From assembly GCA_902806595.1 (NCBI GenBank), contig CADCXC010000013.1, positions 1-64,000 of the forward strand: a stretch of 64,000 nt of DNA, given 5' to 3'. Source of the stretch: Pyrenopolyporus hunteri. Lineage: Eukaryota; Ascomycota; Sordariomycetes; Xylariales; Hypoxylaceae. Within the stretch, counting starts at the first letter, position 1. Each line of letters starts with the position of its first letter. The position numbers and the translations under genes were made by a program. Under the pieces are notes generated by a model. It saw only the letters and a list, made by a program, of their open reading frames with translations, was not told the origin of the DNA and made no database searches. Of this stretch, positions 37,901 through 48,664 are shown one piece after another.

Positions 37901-38113
37901 TACCACCTGACTTTGTCTTTCCGTTGCTTGCTTGCCCTCGCCAGGTGCGAGCCCATCAATTAAGCTTGCGACGATCACGTTTCGTTGTCCTTCTTTTCCC
38001 ACCCGTACCATATCGACCCCTTTATTCAATAGACGCTTGCGATTCTTGTCGCAAGCCGTAGATCCGTCGCAATGATGATGCTAGATGAGAAGTACGAATG
38101 ATCCCCCTTCGAG
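34906..38113. other. 3.2-kb intergenic region with purine tract and simple repeats
   Basis: The longest gene-free stretch in the genic part. A purine tract at 35,264-35,323 has 60 bases with one pyrimidine, preceded by another purine-rich run from 35,213. Copies of the dispersed palindrome lie at 36,143-36,160 and 37,093-37,140. A CA-rich repeat lies at about 37,572-37,597 and catcc repeats at 37,683-37,709, just upstream of the NIPA gene. Short open frames (35,669, 36,394, 36,726 and 37,199) have no motifs and are not called. A noncoding RNA or a long 5' leader is possible but not shown. Confidence 0.55.
35213..35323. repeat. Polypurine tract
   Basis: From 35,264 to 35,323 the plus strand is G or A except for one T at 35,296. 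A second purine-rich stretch at 35,213-35,249 is separated by 14 mixed bases. Mirror-like GA repeats of this kind can form triplex DNA in principle. It lies about 310 bases after the end of the DUF2420-type gene. Confidence 0.85.
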
Positions 38114-39820
38114 ATGTCCTCGAACCGAGACCCCAGAATGGATGGGCCCGTAACAGAGATTCCTCCTCTCCCTCTCTCCCTCTTCCTCTTCTCCCCATGC
38201 CCCGCAGGGAGAAAGAGTTAACGCCATCGATAACGACGACAATAACAACGACGGTGCTGACTCAAATGTGCTGGATAGATACATCGGATTAGCGTTAGCT
38301 ATATCCTCAAGCTTAGCCATCGGTAAGTTGGTCCGTCGAGTGCGAGCGGACGATGTCCCAAAGATGTGATGTGATATATCTAACACGATGTTTCGTAGGC
38401 ACAAGTTTTGTGATAACGAAGAAGGTACCGTAACCCTTAGCGAAGTCGCAGTACAGATCTGCTTCGATCATCTACCGGGTGGAGAGTCCATTCTAATACG
38501 GCGTAGGGATTGATACAAGCAGAGGAGAAGCATGGCTTCTCGGGCGATGGATTCGTCTACCTCAGGAATCCGATGTGGTGGGCTGGTATGATAACGAGTA
38601 AGAATTTCCCCCCTTCTTGCTCTCGAAGCCGCGGACAAAGTTCGCAGACTGACGTGAATACTTCTTTCAAAGTGATCTTGGGAGAGATCTGCAACTTCGC
38701 CGCCTACGCTTTCGCTCCAGCTATCCTTGTGACTCCCTTGGGCGCGCTCTCCGTCCTGATCGGGGCTGTTTTGGGGTCGTACTTCTTGAAAGAGGAGCTT
38801 GGGACCTTGGGAAAACTCGGCTGTGCTATCTGCCTGCTGGGCGCCGTCGTCATCGTCCTCCACGCGCCTCCCGACGAGGATATCAAGACCATCGACCAAA
38901 TCCTCGATTATGCGATTAGGCCTGGTGAGTTCCATAACCGGCAACGGATCACTTCCCAGAAGGAGGTATTAACTAATGCGGGTTGTTAGGTTTCCTCACA
39001 TACTGTACCGTCGTGGCCATCTTTGCGACCGTCATGGTCTATAAGATTGCGCCGGTTCATGGCAAGAAGAATCCGCTGATCTACCTCTCGATCTGCTCTA
39101 CCGTCGGCTCCGTTTCCGTCATGTCCGTGAAGGCTTTCGGCATCGCGCTTAAGCTCACCTTCGAAGGCAACAACCAGTTCACCCACGCCTCGACATACGT
39201 CTTCATGATCCTTACGGCTCTCTGCATCCTTACCCAGATGAATTATTTTAATAAGGCGCTCAGCCAATTTAGTACGCAGATGTATGATAATCCCATACCC
39301 CACCCGGGATTTATAGGTAAAAACTAACCTATTTACTTGCAGAGTTAATCCTCTTTACTATGTGACCTTCACCACCGCTACGCTTTGCGCCTCGTTTATC
39401 CTATTCTCCGGCTTCAATACCACCGACACGGTCAACACACTCTCTTTACTTTGCGGATTCCTCGTAACCTTCACCGGCGTCTACTTGTTGAATCTCTCTC
39501 GGCGCGATCCTAACGGGACCAAAATGCTCGCCGGGCAAGGTACGGATGTTACCGGCACCGACATGATTTCGAGTCTGCAGACCCGCCTTAGCATGCAAGC
39601 TCGGCGTAGTACCGGTTCCCGGATAAGCGTAGGGAGCCGTGGGCACTCCGATAGAGACGGGCTCATGCGCGCATACGACTTGGAACAAGCCGCGGGCGAA
39701 TTCGGCCTCAACGACCTCACCGAGGACAGCGACGACGAACCGCCATCGAGGAGAAACGGTAGCGCACTGAAGCAGCCCGAATCCATCGAACTGCAGAACC
39801 GAAAATCGTCCGAGCGATGA
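38114..39820 (+). CDS. NIPA-type magnesium transporter
   Basis: Multi-pass membrane protein of the Mg_trans_NIPA (DUF803) family, related to the drug/metabolite transporter fold and expected in the plasma membrane or endosomes. Seven exons with introns 38,150-38,207, 38,323-38,398, 38,425-38,506, 38,598-38,672, 38,925-38,989 and 39,282-39,342 give 429 residues. Family signatures include YIGLALAISSSLAIGTSFV, FVYLRNPMWWAGMITMILGE, FAPAILVTPLGALSVL and FSTQIVNPLYYVTFT. Hydrophobic segments fill about residues 38-325; the last ~100 residues are a Ser/Arg/Asp-rich cytosolic tail. Exon 3 is only 26 nt. The start at 38,114 was chosen because the short first exon (MSSNRDPRMDGP) splices in frame to the acidic leader before the first membrane segment. 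Confidence 0.92.
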
Positions 39821-41310
39821 GTGACCTTACGTTGCCAGTCGGAAATTAGTATCTCACGCCATGTGCTTATCTACCTACCTTACCTAACCTATTCGACGTC
39901 TCTACGACCATGCTGTATATTTTCTACATTAACCCTCCGCTTCATCGAAAGAATTAGAACGTTCGATTCCACAGGTGGACACGATTTATATCACGGATTT
40001 CTTTTTACGTTGCTTGTTCCGGATCGGAACTTAGGGTGTATAATGGCAACATAACCCTCCCCACCGAGGAATAGGGGGAATATCGGGCTCAACTAAAGGA
40101 GTATAGAGGTAGCATCATTTTTGGGGGGTTATATCGGTTGGGATCTTCTCCCAGTCAGCGGCGTTCCGGGGAACACGGGCTCAAACTTGGGAAGTAGCCT
40201 ACCTTCCGGCACATTTCGGCGTAGGGATAAGGGTCCCGGTTCCGGTTCGTTAGGGGCGCGAGAGAAAAAAAAGCGGCAGCGAGCTTGTCGGTACCCTTCC
40301 CAATATCGAAATCTGAGAGGAATAAAGTTTGCGTTTTGGTTTCATTTTCCCTTTATTCTCTCCCACTTCTTCTCTTCATGTACGATTACCAAATGTAGGG
40401 ACACACAGATGACGATGGCATATGGGCGATGGTCCCCTCCCGCGCTACGGCGCGGGCGAGGCGGGATGGATTTCAGCGGACCACTTAAGAACAGAGCGAG
40501 CGATGGTCCATGTATTGGCCGACGAGCAGTGCTGAAAACAAGCCGCCGTCAAGCTTGCCGGGACCGTGGGTTGTTAGGAAGTGGTTTAGGTACTTAGCGG
40601 GTAGCTAATGAACGCCATCTTGGAGCGTAGATGTGTTGTTCGAGTCCTAAACGCATCCGCTCTATGCTATACAGCAAGAGTCTACATTCGATCTCTAGTG
40701 AAGGTGAAGTTTGCGCGTCTGCGTTATAGTAAGGCGAGTTACGTATTTACCCGAGAAATTACGCCACAAAATGAAATATCTTGGACTCTTACGAAGTTTT
40801 CTTTGCACGTCATGCGTTGAATATCTCATCTCGATTCGGATCGAGAAACATTAAAGAGCTCGCAAGCTAATATCAAGCCGAGGGGAACACATAGATAGAT
40901 ACACAATTAATCACGTCGAGAAAAAAAAGGCATTTCACTCCAGGCTTCCCGCGTTATCATGTGCGACGATTGCTATTTCTGCGGTCTACGGCTCTCCCTA
41001 GCAGAGAAACCGCGTCCAGCGATACCTAGGTAGCTAGCTAGCGTCGACACCAGAGAAGTTAACCCGTTTGATGTGATTGTTGTGTTTCCCGTCCCTGGCA
41101 ATGCAAATGATGATGATGATCAAAGACGCCGAAGAATCTCTCTCTCGCCCTTTGCCCCATCGGAAAAGGACAGGCCGCGTTTCCCTCGTAACAGATACCT
41201 GGTCGTCATTCCGTTTTCCCTCCTCCATCTCCTCCCGCCGCCGCAGACATCGTGACGATTGTCCTTACTAATCGAGTTGAGGAGCCCAGCACCGACTGCT
41301 CAAAACCCAC
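39821..41310. other. Tail-to-tail intergenic region (NIPA / uS3)
   Basis: This contains the 3' ends of two converging genes. An open frame at 40,121-40,597 has no motif and unusual composition and is not called. A B-box-like gttcgattcc at 39,962 and gttcgagtcct at 40,638 lack matching A boxes and acceptor stems, so no tRNA is called. The dispersed palindrome occurs at 41,023-41,042. Confidence 0.55.
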
Positions 41311-42325
41311 TTATTCCTCGGCCGGGGGGGCCTCCTCGCCACCTTCCTCGGCGGCGCGAGCAGCCTCGGCCTGGGCCTGGATCTGGGCGGCCTTGGCGCC
41401 GTAATCCTGGCTCATGGGCGTGACGATGCTAGATTCCTCCTTGGGCTCGATGATGGTGACGGCGTCGGGCAGGGACTTGGAAGGGCCGGCCTTGCCCTCG
41501 GGGTCGGAGCCGCGCATGATCTTGACCTTGATGCCGAGCACGCCCTGGCGGAGGAGGACGTGGCGGGTGGCGCTGTCGATGAAGTCGCGGGCGGGCTGGC
41601 CGGAGTGGATCATGAAGCCGTCGGTGAACTTCATGGACTTGGCGCGGGCGGCGCGCAGCTTGCCGGAGACGACGACCTCGCAGCCCTTGGCGCCGCTCTC
41701 CATGATGAAGCGGAGCACGCCGTAGCAGGCGCGGCGGACGGCCAGGCCGTTAAGCAGCTTGTAGCGGAGGGACTCGCACTGGGCGACGGCGGACAGGCCG
41801 CGGTTCTGGACCTTGGCGGCGTAGAGCGAGACCGAGTTCTCGGGGAACTTGAAGCGCTTCTGGATCAGCGAGGTGAGCTCGCGGATGCGGCGGCCCTGCT
41901 CGCCGAGGACCTCCTGCGTGTGCGTCGCGCGGATGATGATGTCGGTCACGGTCGGCGTCACGCGCACCTCGACGCCCGAGTAGCCCTCCTCGGCCAGCTC
42001 GCGCTGGAAGAACTCGTTGAGCTCGGCGTAGAAGACGCCGTCGGCGACGAACTTTCGGCGCTTAGAACTGGATGGGAGGACGGAGTCAGCATATTAGAGT
42101 TAGGAAACATTGGCGAACGAAGCCGTCGCGAGAATGTTTCTTCCTTTATTCCCTTCTTTCTTTTTTTTATTTCTTAATTTTTGACAGGAATTGGTGGGGG
42201 GGCACTCGAGATGATAGTTGGTACTGGCGAGTGCCAGATTCAATCAATCGGATTGATTGATTGATGGTTTGATTAATCGAGGCAGAAAGGATAACTACTC
42301 ACATCTGAGAACCCGGAACTGCCAT
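41311..42325 (-). CDS. rps3: 40S ribosomal protein S3 (uS3)
   Basis: Small-subunit ribosomal protein at the mRNA entry site. Two exons with one 235-bp intron (42,068-42,302) give 259 residues. Exon 1 encodes only MAVPGSQ plus two bases; exon 2 continues SKRRKFVADGVFYAELNEFF. The KH domain carries the GEQG loop at about 63-66, and the C-terminal S3 domain follows (GLAVRRACYGVLRFIMESGA, SGQPARDFIDSATRHVLLRQG, GVLGIKVKIMRG). The alanine- and glutamate-rich tail is typical of fungi. The intron is the longest in the window and near the start codon, as is common in fungal ribosomal protein genes. Third positions are almost all C or G, which opens a long antisense frame (41,560-42,177) that is not a gene. 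Confidence 0.97.
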
Positions 42326-43399
42326 CTTGACTGTTTGACTTCAGTGACGACTTGCTGAGAGACTGGTCTGTAGTTGGGAAAGTTGTCTTGAGGAGAGATT
42401 CGCTCAGCTGCCGGGTTGGAGTGCGGTTCGTCACGAAATTTCGGGTTGGTGGGATTGAAGTTTGACAGTGGTGAATGCACTGTCCGGATTTTTGGCTGCG
42501 AATTTTTGGCTTAGGGTTGAGATTTGTGTGTCGGAGATAAATTGCTTATCGATAAAGTGATTTCGTCTATAGGTGTCTAGGTACCTAGGTACGTACCTAG
42601 GTAGGTAACGCTGCGCCTGGTGCACGGGTCTCGCTGTTGAAAATCTGTCCCACCTATTACCTAATGCGACGGCACCCAGGTAGGTACTAGAGATACAAAG
42701 GTAGGTACGTACGGGATGTCATCCATTAAAGTAAATGTCCCCTACATGGATGTACCTCCAGAGTTCAGCGCTTAACAGTTTCGAAACACAGCTGCCTGCC
42801 CGTGTGACGTCGGTATATCAGCCACATGCCATTCCCCAATTTCTCAGCCTCGCCCTACATGCCAATGCAAGAAGGTGGGTTTACAATACCTCCCCGGTAG
42901 CTGCGTGTACATTGGCTCCCAGCTGCCCCGCTACTACTAGAGGGAAAGTTTATCTCACGCTCAGCAGGAAGCAGCCAACTAACTAATTGCTGAACGATTC
43001 AAGTAAAAAACAGGTACCGCCTAATGCAACTGGACCAACTCGCGCTGCCGAACTTGAACAATGTGACTGCTGACTTTGGTTCTCGACGTCCCATATGATG
43101 CGATGCCAACTCACCAAAAAAATACATACAACCTATACCACGATGCGGCTGTTCGAGTTCTAGTGTTTTGGTACTACCTAAGTAGCAACAGATCCTTCTT
43201 CTTTCATCAGCTGTAGTTCCTTTCGGCCCCTCCGTAAAGCAAAGCCGAAGAGCGAGAAAAAAAAACAGAGAGCTTATTATCAGGCCTTGCGGGCTCTCGG
43301 GCACATGCAAGTTTCGCTGCGCCGAGCAAATGCTACTACACGCGAGGCCTTACCTCTTGACACCTTGAATGTGTAATTCGGGCTTATACAGGTTTCAAA
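42326..43399. other. Divergent intergenic region (uS3 / myotubularin)
   Basis: Promoters of two divergent genes. The dispersed palindrome is dense here, at 42,577-42,609 (ctaggtacctaggta...) and 42,677-42,712, about 250-390 bases upstream of the uS3 start. Small frames in this stretch have no motifs. Confidence 0.55.
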
Positions 43400-45900
43400 A
43401 TGCATATTAAGAAGGTATATAGATGACACCTGTTTCCCATGTTTCTCCGTCCTCCTCCCCACCCGCTCTCCTATCACCAAATACTAATCATACCACCCCC
43501 TGATAGATACCCAATGTCGATGCCATAAGAGGCGGCGAGTTATACTCGGGCGAGCTCCATCTCACAGAACATCACATCATATTCATCTTTCCCAACATAC
43601 TACCCGACGGAGCACCGCCCCAACCGAACGCCCCGAAAACCCGCGAGGTCTATATCGCCTACCCCATCATCGCCAACTGCATCTTTCGACCATACCCTAG
43701 CGTGTCGGGGCGGCCGTCTACGATACGATTGCGATGTCGCGACTTCATGTTTATAAGTTTCAACTTCCACGACGAGGTCCTCGCGAGGGAGGCGTTCGAG
43801 TACATCCGGAACCGTACGTGCCGGCTCGGTACGATAGAAAAGCTCTACGCCTTCAGCTACCAGCCTTTAAAGCTGGAAAAGCCGTTTAACGGGTGGAATC
43901 TGTACGACCCGAGAGCCGAGTTCCGACGGCAAGGGATCAGCACCAAGTCCGTGGATAGAGGATGGCGGATCTCTTTGATAAATAAAGATTATACCTTCTC
44001 CCCGACCTACCCCGGCCTTCTGGTCGTCCCCTCCAAGATATCCGACAACGTCCTCAAGTACGCCGGCACGTACCGGTCTAGACAGCGTATACCCGTCTTA
44101 ACCTACCTCCACTCCCTCAACAACTGCTCCATAACGCGGAGCTCCCAACCCATGGTCGGCGTCAGGGGTAATCGCAGCATACAGGACGAGAAGCTGGTCA
44201 GCGCGTGCTTTTCCGCTTCGGCCACGGTCGAGTTTAACGGAGTAGATACCCCCGTCGCAGACACGACAGAACCGAGTCCAGCTTCTAGCCAAACGGACCT
44301 GGGTGGGAGTGCTTCGGACGCGGAGATGCTGGATACCGAACGCTTCGAAGACGAGCTCATTGCCGGGAATAAGAATAACTACGATGCGAAAACCGGAAAA
44401 CGCCTCATATACGGTGCCCAACAGAGCAATCTCATCGTAGATGCTCGGCCGACCATCAACGCGGTGGTGATGCAAGCGATGGGGAAGGGATCGGAGAACA
44501 TGGATTATTACAACTTCGCAACGAAGGCCTACCTAAACATCGAGAACATCCACGTCATGAGAGACTCTCTCAACACGGTCATAGACGCTCTCAAAGACGG
44601 TGACATCTCACGCCTACCCCCCAACCGCGAGCTACTCGCGAAGAGCGGCTGGCTCAAACACATCGCCGGCATCCTCGACGGGTCGGCGCTCATCGCGCGC
44701 CAGGTCGGCGTAAAACACTCGCACGTCCTGATCCACTGCTCGGACGGCTGGGACCGCACCAGCCAGCTATCAGCCCTGTCACAGCTGATGCTGGATCCGT
44801 ATTACCGCACGATCGAAGGGTTCATTGTGCTCGTCGAGAAAGACTGGCTGTCTTTCGGTCACATGTTCCAGCAGCGCTCGGGTCCGCTGAACCACGAGAA
44901 ATGGTTCGTCGTCGAGCGTGATGCCATGGCCGGCTCGGCGATACAGCCCGGCGAATCCGACGGGCGTGCTAGCGAAGCCCTCGAAAACGCGCTCGCTAGC
45001 GCAAAGCGTTTCTTCAAGAACCGCGGCAGCGATAGCAACGCGGAATCCGACGGCGATGGCGCTACCACGCCGGCCGACGACCCGTCGCAGGTCAAGAAGC
45101 CGGCCTCAAGCGCTCCTGAGGCCAGCGAAGCCACCCGGCCGAGCGAGATATCCCCGGTCTTCCACCAATTCCTCGACGCCACCTACCAACTGCTGCGGCA
45201 ACACCCCAACCGCTTCGAGTTCAACGAGCGGTTTCTGCGGCGGCTCCTCTACCACCTATACGCGGGCCAGTACGGGACGTTCCTATGGAACAGCGAGAAG
45301 GCCCGCGTAGAGGCGCGAGCGAGCGAGAGGACGAGGTCGGTGTGGGATTATTTCCTATCCCGAAAGCCGGAATTCGTGAACCGAGACTACGACGCGACGA
45401 TCGACGATCGGCAGAGCGGCCGCGAGAGGCTCGTGTTCCCGAATATCTCCAAGGTGCGTTGGTGGCACCAGCTCTTCGGCAGGACGGACGCGGAAATGAA
45501 CGAGTACCTCGACTTAGCCGCGGCGAAAGAAGAGGGACTCAGCGGCTACGCGCTAGGATCTACGATGACGTCTATGCCCGGCGCCTTTCCGGTCAACGGG
45601 GCCAAGCAGCCCCCAAGCTTACCCGTGAGCAAGAGCGTGCTGGCGGGCGTCGAGTCCGCGCATCAGGCACTCACGCCGGAGCAACGGGTAGCTGGTGTCC
45701 AGCCGGCAGGTCTTAAGCATAGCTCTAGCGCCGACACCCCGGGCGCGTTCGCGACGAATCTCGCCAAGATCCGGGAAGGTGTGGCCGGACTGGAGTTAAG
45801 CCGCGGTTTATTTGGGGGGGCCAGCGGTAGCGGTAGCAGCACCGAGGCCGGGAAAAAGGGAGAGCAGGAGATGGCGGACATGTCTGCTAATAGCGATTAG
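43400..45900 (+). CDS. ymr1: Myotubularin-family phosphoinositide 3-phosphatase
   Basis: Removes the 3-phosphate from PI3P and PI(3,5)P2 on endosomal and vacuolar membranes. Two exons with intron 43,415-43,506 give 802 residues. The short first exon (MHIKK) joins IPNVDAIRGGELYSGELHL, the start of a PH-GRAM domain. The phosphatase domain includes YSPTYP-like and RGNRSIQDEKL segments, and the active site HCSDGWDRTSQ with cysteine at about 416 and arginine at 422, so catalysis should be intact. FNERFLRRLLYHLYAGQYGTF near 600 closes the domain. Two low-complexity inserts (about 185-225 and 500-560, Ser/Asp/Glu-rich) and a disordered C-terminal tail follow the fungal pattern. A longer upstream exon cannot be excluded, but the ATG context (caaaATGc) is good. 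Confidence 0.93.
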
Positions 45901-46754
45901 GACAGCTAGGTAATGCCGTGACCAGAGAGATGGCTTTCTTGTTCTTGCACGCGGGTTTGGCATTGGGTTACGGTATTGTAAGAATTATTGTTTCATGCGT
46001 TACGAGAGAAACGAAGGAAAGAAGATGGTCTTTCTGTTTGAAGGCAGACGGACAAGCCTGTTTTTTAATGGTGTTCCGCAGCGAAAATATCTAGGTTGGC
46101 ATCAATATTCCTACCCACTTACATAATGCATTCGTTTAGTGGCATTGTCGTGTAGTGGGTGGATGGATGGATGGATGGACGCTTCAAATTAAGCTGGACT
46201 AAGAATTGGTGATGGGATCAGTCGATCAGTCGGCGATTACGACTTGAACTCCATGGTTTGGTATGAGAAGAACAGACGATGGGATGAATACAAATACAAA
46301 GAATCAGCGTACTATTCCGTTGGCGTTGGGGATTGGCGACGGCTCGGTTCACAGCCCTTCGAGTCGAACATCTCTACTTTCTGGCGGGGATCATGAAATT
46401 ATCAAAAGTCACGAACGAATCAAAGTCCTAGGCTGGGAATTGTTTGCGCTATGCTAGAAGGTATTATCACCGTCTATCTAAGTCTTTTTATTTTTACCTA
46501 AGCTCTCTCACACGGTTCGCCTGCTCTTTCCTATAAATGCGTATCTGAGATCTCGCCATTCGACAAAAGCGTACGAAGCGCAACGTAGCCTAAAACGGCA
46601 GCATACATCGACGTAGTCTAGCTACCTCTAAGGTAGGTAGTTTACACCGTCTAGCTCTAAGCCATCGAGACTTAAGTCAACAATTCGCCCATTCATCGTT
46701 CGTCATTTTCTTCTCTAGATAGGTATCCTAACTTTCCGCTTCCCGCTTCCCCTC
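45901..46754. other. Tail-to-tail intergenic region
   Basis: 3' ends of the myotubularin and Phe-tRNA synthetase genes. It holds a tgga x 5 microsatellite at 46,160-46,179 and a weak copy of the dispersed motif near 46,620-46,640. I see no gene here. Confidence 0.6.
46160..46179. repeat. tgga x 5 microsatellite
   Basis: Five perfect tandem copies of the tetranucleotide tgga in the 3' flank of the myotubularin gene. Confidence 0.9.
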
Positions 46755-48664
46755 TCATAAGAAGACTTCGAGGTTGACTTCGAGCGTGCTGACGGGGTAC
46801 TTGAGCTCGAAGTTCTCGAGGACGGTAGGGTGCAGGATGCCGAACTCGCCGATCCGCGCGGTCTTCCCGCCCAGGCGGACGAAGACGGCGGCGGCGCGGC
46901 CGGGGAAGAAGGTGGCCTCGTCGTCGACGGGCTCGAGCCAGTAGCCGTCGCGCTTCTGGTGGGCGGGGGTGACCTGGAAGTCGATGCTCTTGCCGGGGGC
47001 GGGGGCCAGGCCCTCGTCGTGGGTGAGGAAGGCCTGGCGCAGCATGGCCATGACGCGGTCGAGCAGGCCGTGGACCTCCTCGAAGCCCGAGGTCTTGCCG
47101 TACCAGGCGGCGGCGAAGTGGCGCTCGTTGCGGGCGCGGCGCTCGACGGTCGGGTCCTTGAACACGACGTCCGACGTCTCGAAGACGCGGATCGGCACGC
47201 TGTGGCCCTTGTTCTCGCGGATCGTCTTGAGCAGGCCCGGCAGCAGCGACGTGCGCACGATCTGGTACTCGGCCGTCTTGGGGTTCGCCAGCTTGACCGC
47301 CGTCTTGCCGTCGTCCTTGCGGTTCAGCCACGCGAAGTTCTCGTCGTGGCTGCACAGGATCAGCGGCATCACCTCGGACCAGCCCGCCATGCCGCACTCG
47401 AGGCGCACGATGTCGGCGAGCTTGTTCAGGGTCAGCGGCGCGCCGACCGTCTTGGTCACGGATATCCTGGGCAGCTTGTTGAAGCCGTAGGCGATGCCGA
47501 GGTCCTCCATGATGTCGCATCGCTGAAGAATGTCGGCGCGCGTCGGCGGTATCGTGACTTCGATCAAACCGGTCGGATCTTCGCTCGACGGCTTAGCGGT
47601 TAGAGCCATCTTGGCGAGAAGCTTGCAGATGCTCTCCGAGGACTCGGATAGGCCGAGGCAACCGTTTAGGTAATCAACTTCGACGGTCGTCGTCCGCGGC
47701 GTCAGGTTAGGCGTTATCCGGGTCTGTCCATTGTGATCCGATATGATCTTAAGGGGCTCGACGGTGAACGGCTCCTCGGCGTAGACGGAGAACATGGTCA
47801 CCATCATGTTGATAACGATTTCCAGCTTGGTCTGGTCCGTGGCCGTGCATTCTATGAAGACGTTCTTGCTGTTGAGGGTAATCTTGGAATGGTCGCCGTT
47901 GATGATGGGCGGCAGGGAGCAGACTACCCTGTTCGCGTCGTAGATTACGGGGTAGACCGGCTTGTCCCGGATGATATTTAGATACTTGCCTAGATGTCGG
48001 TCTTTCTCGTAGAACGCCATCAGCTCCTCGCCGTCCATCTGCTTGGTCTGGTTGAGAGGCACGAAGCTGATGTCCTTGGGCGGCCGCGCCTCGTACGTGA
48101 AGGGGCCCTTGATGGTATCCAAGTCGTGGGTTCCGATCGCGACCAACGTGCGCTGGCGAGCGAGGTTCTGGTGCAGCTTGTCTTGGAGAGCGATGAACGA
48201 ATCGTAACTCTTCTGGGTGAATTTGACATTGCGCAGGATAGCGCCGCCGACTAGCGGCCGTACCTTGGTGGTATCTTCGAGGACGGTGATGGTGTGTAGG
48301 TCTCCGGAGGGCGGCTGAACCAATCTGAAGTTGGGCGTGGGCTGCTTCCCGCGGAAGATGTTGAGCATGAGGGCTATACCCTCGAAGCAGAGCATGTCAT
48401 ATCGGTTGGCGGGGATCTCGATCTTGAGCTGGGGCGGTTCCTGGACGCCATCTACTATGGGCCTCTCTTCATTCTCGGTATCTTCGTCCAACTCGATACC
48501 GAATTCGAAGCATAGGTCTTCGAACTCGGCGGTCGTGTACCTGAACGGCGCGGTCGTGTTAGTGGGGTACGATTCAAGGGTCTTGGAGGGGTAGAGGAGA
48601 GGCCCTCTTACCGTTGACCTAAGGCCTCGAAGAGGTCGTATTTGTCGACTGATATGGTAGGCAT
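46755..48664 (-). CDS. frs1: Cytosolic phenylalanyl-tRNA synthetase beta subunit
   Basis: Non-catalytic beta chain of the alpha2-beta2 enzyme that charges tRNA-Phe. Two exons with intron 48,541-48,611 give 612 residues, close to the yeast protein. The N-terminus MPTISVDKYDLFEALGQRYT joins across the intron to EFEDLCFEFGIELDED. The B3/B4 editing-type region follows (VGGAILRNVKFTQKSYDSFI, KGPFTYEARPPKDISFVPLN), then a B5 domain (TTTVEVDYLNGCLGL) and the core domain (PTRADILQRCDIMEDLGIAYG, GWSEVMPLILCS). The 3' half has very high GC at third positions, which creates long frames on the opposite strand (46,830-47,603) and in a shifted frame (46,693-47,520); neither is a gene. It is divergent from the PP2A scaffold gene. 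Confidence 0.96.

Noticed and set aside
40121..40597. 158-codon frame between the NIPA and uS3 genes
   Set aside because: No recognisable domain and no conserved start context; it lies in the 3' flank of two converging genes.
39962..40650. B-box-like gttcgattcc and gttcgagtcct as tRNA genes
   Set aside because: There are no matching A boxes at the right distance and no acceptor stems.
41560..42177. 205-codon frame antisense to the uS3 gene
   Set aside because: It arises from the extreme C/G third-position bias of the ribosomal protein gene; the product is an Ala/Gly/Glu/Asp-rich repeat-like chain with no family features.
42068..42302. snoRNA in the uS3 intron (as known in vertebrate RPS3)
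   Set aside because: I could not find a C box (RTGATGA) paired with a D box and terminal stem; a single CTGA is not enough.
46830..47603. Long antisense frame over the frs1 core domain, plus a shifted sense-strand frame at 46,693-47,520
   Set aside because: Both mirror the biased codon use of frs1. The frs1 frame itself carries all conserved motifs.
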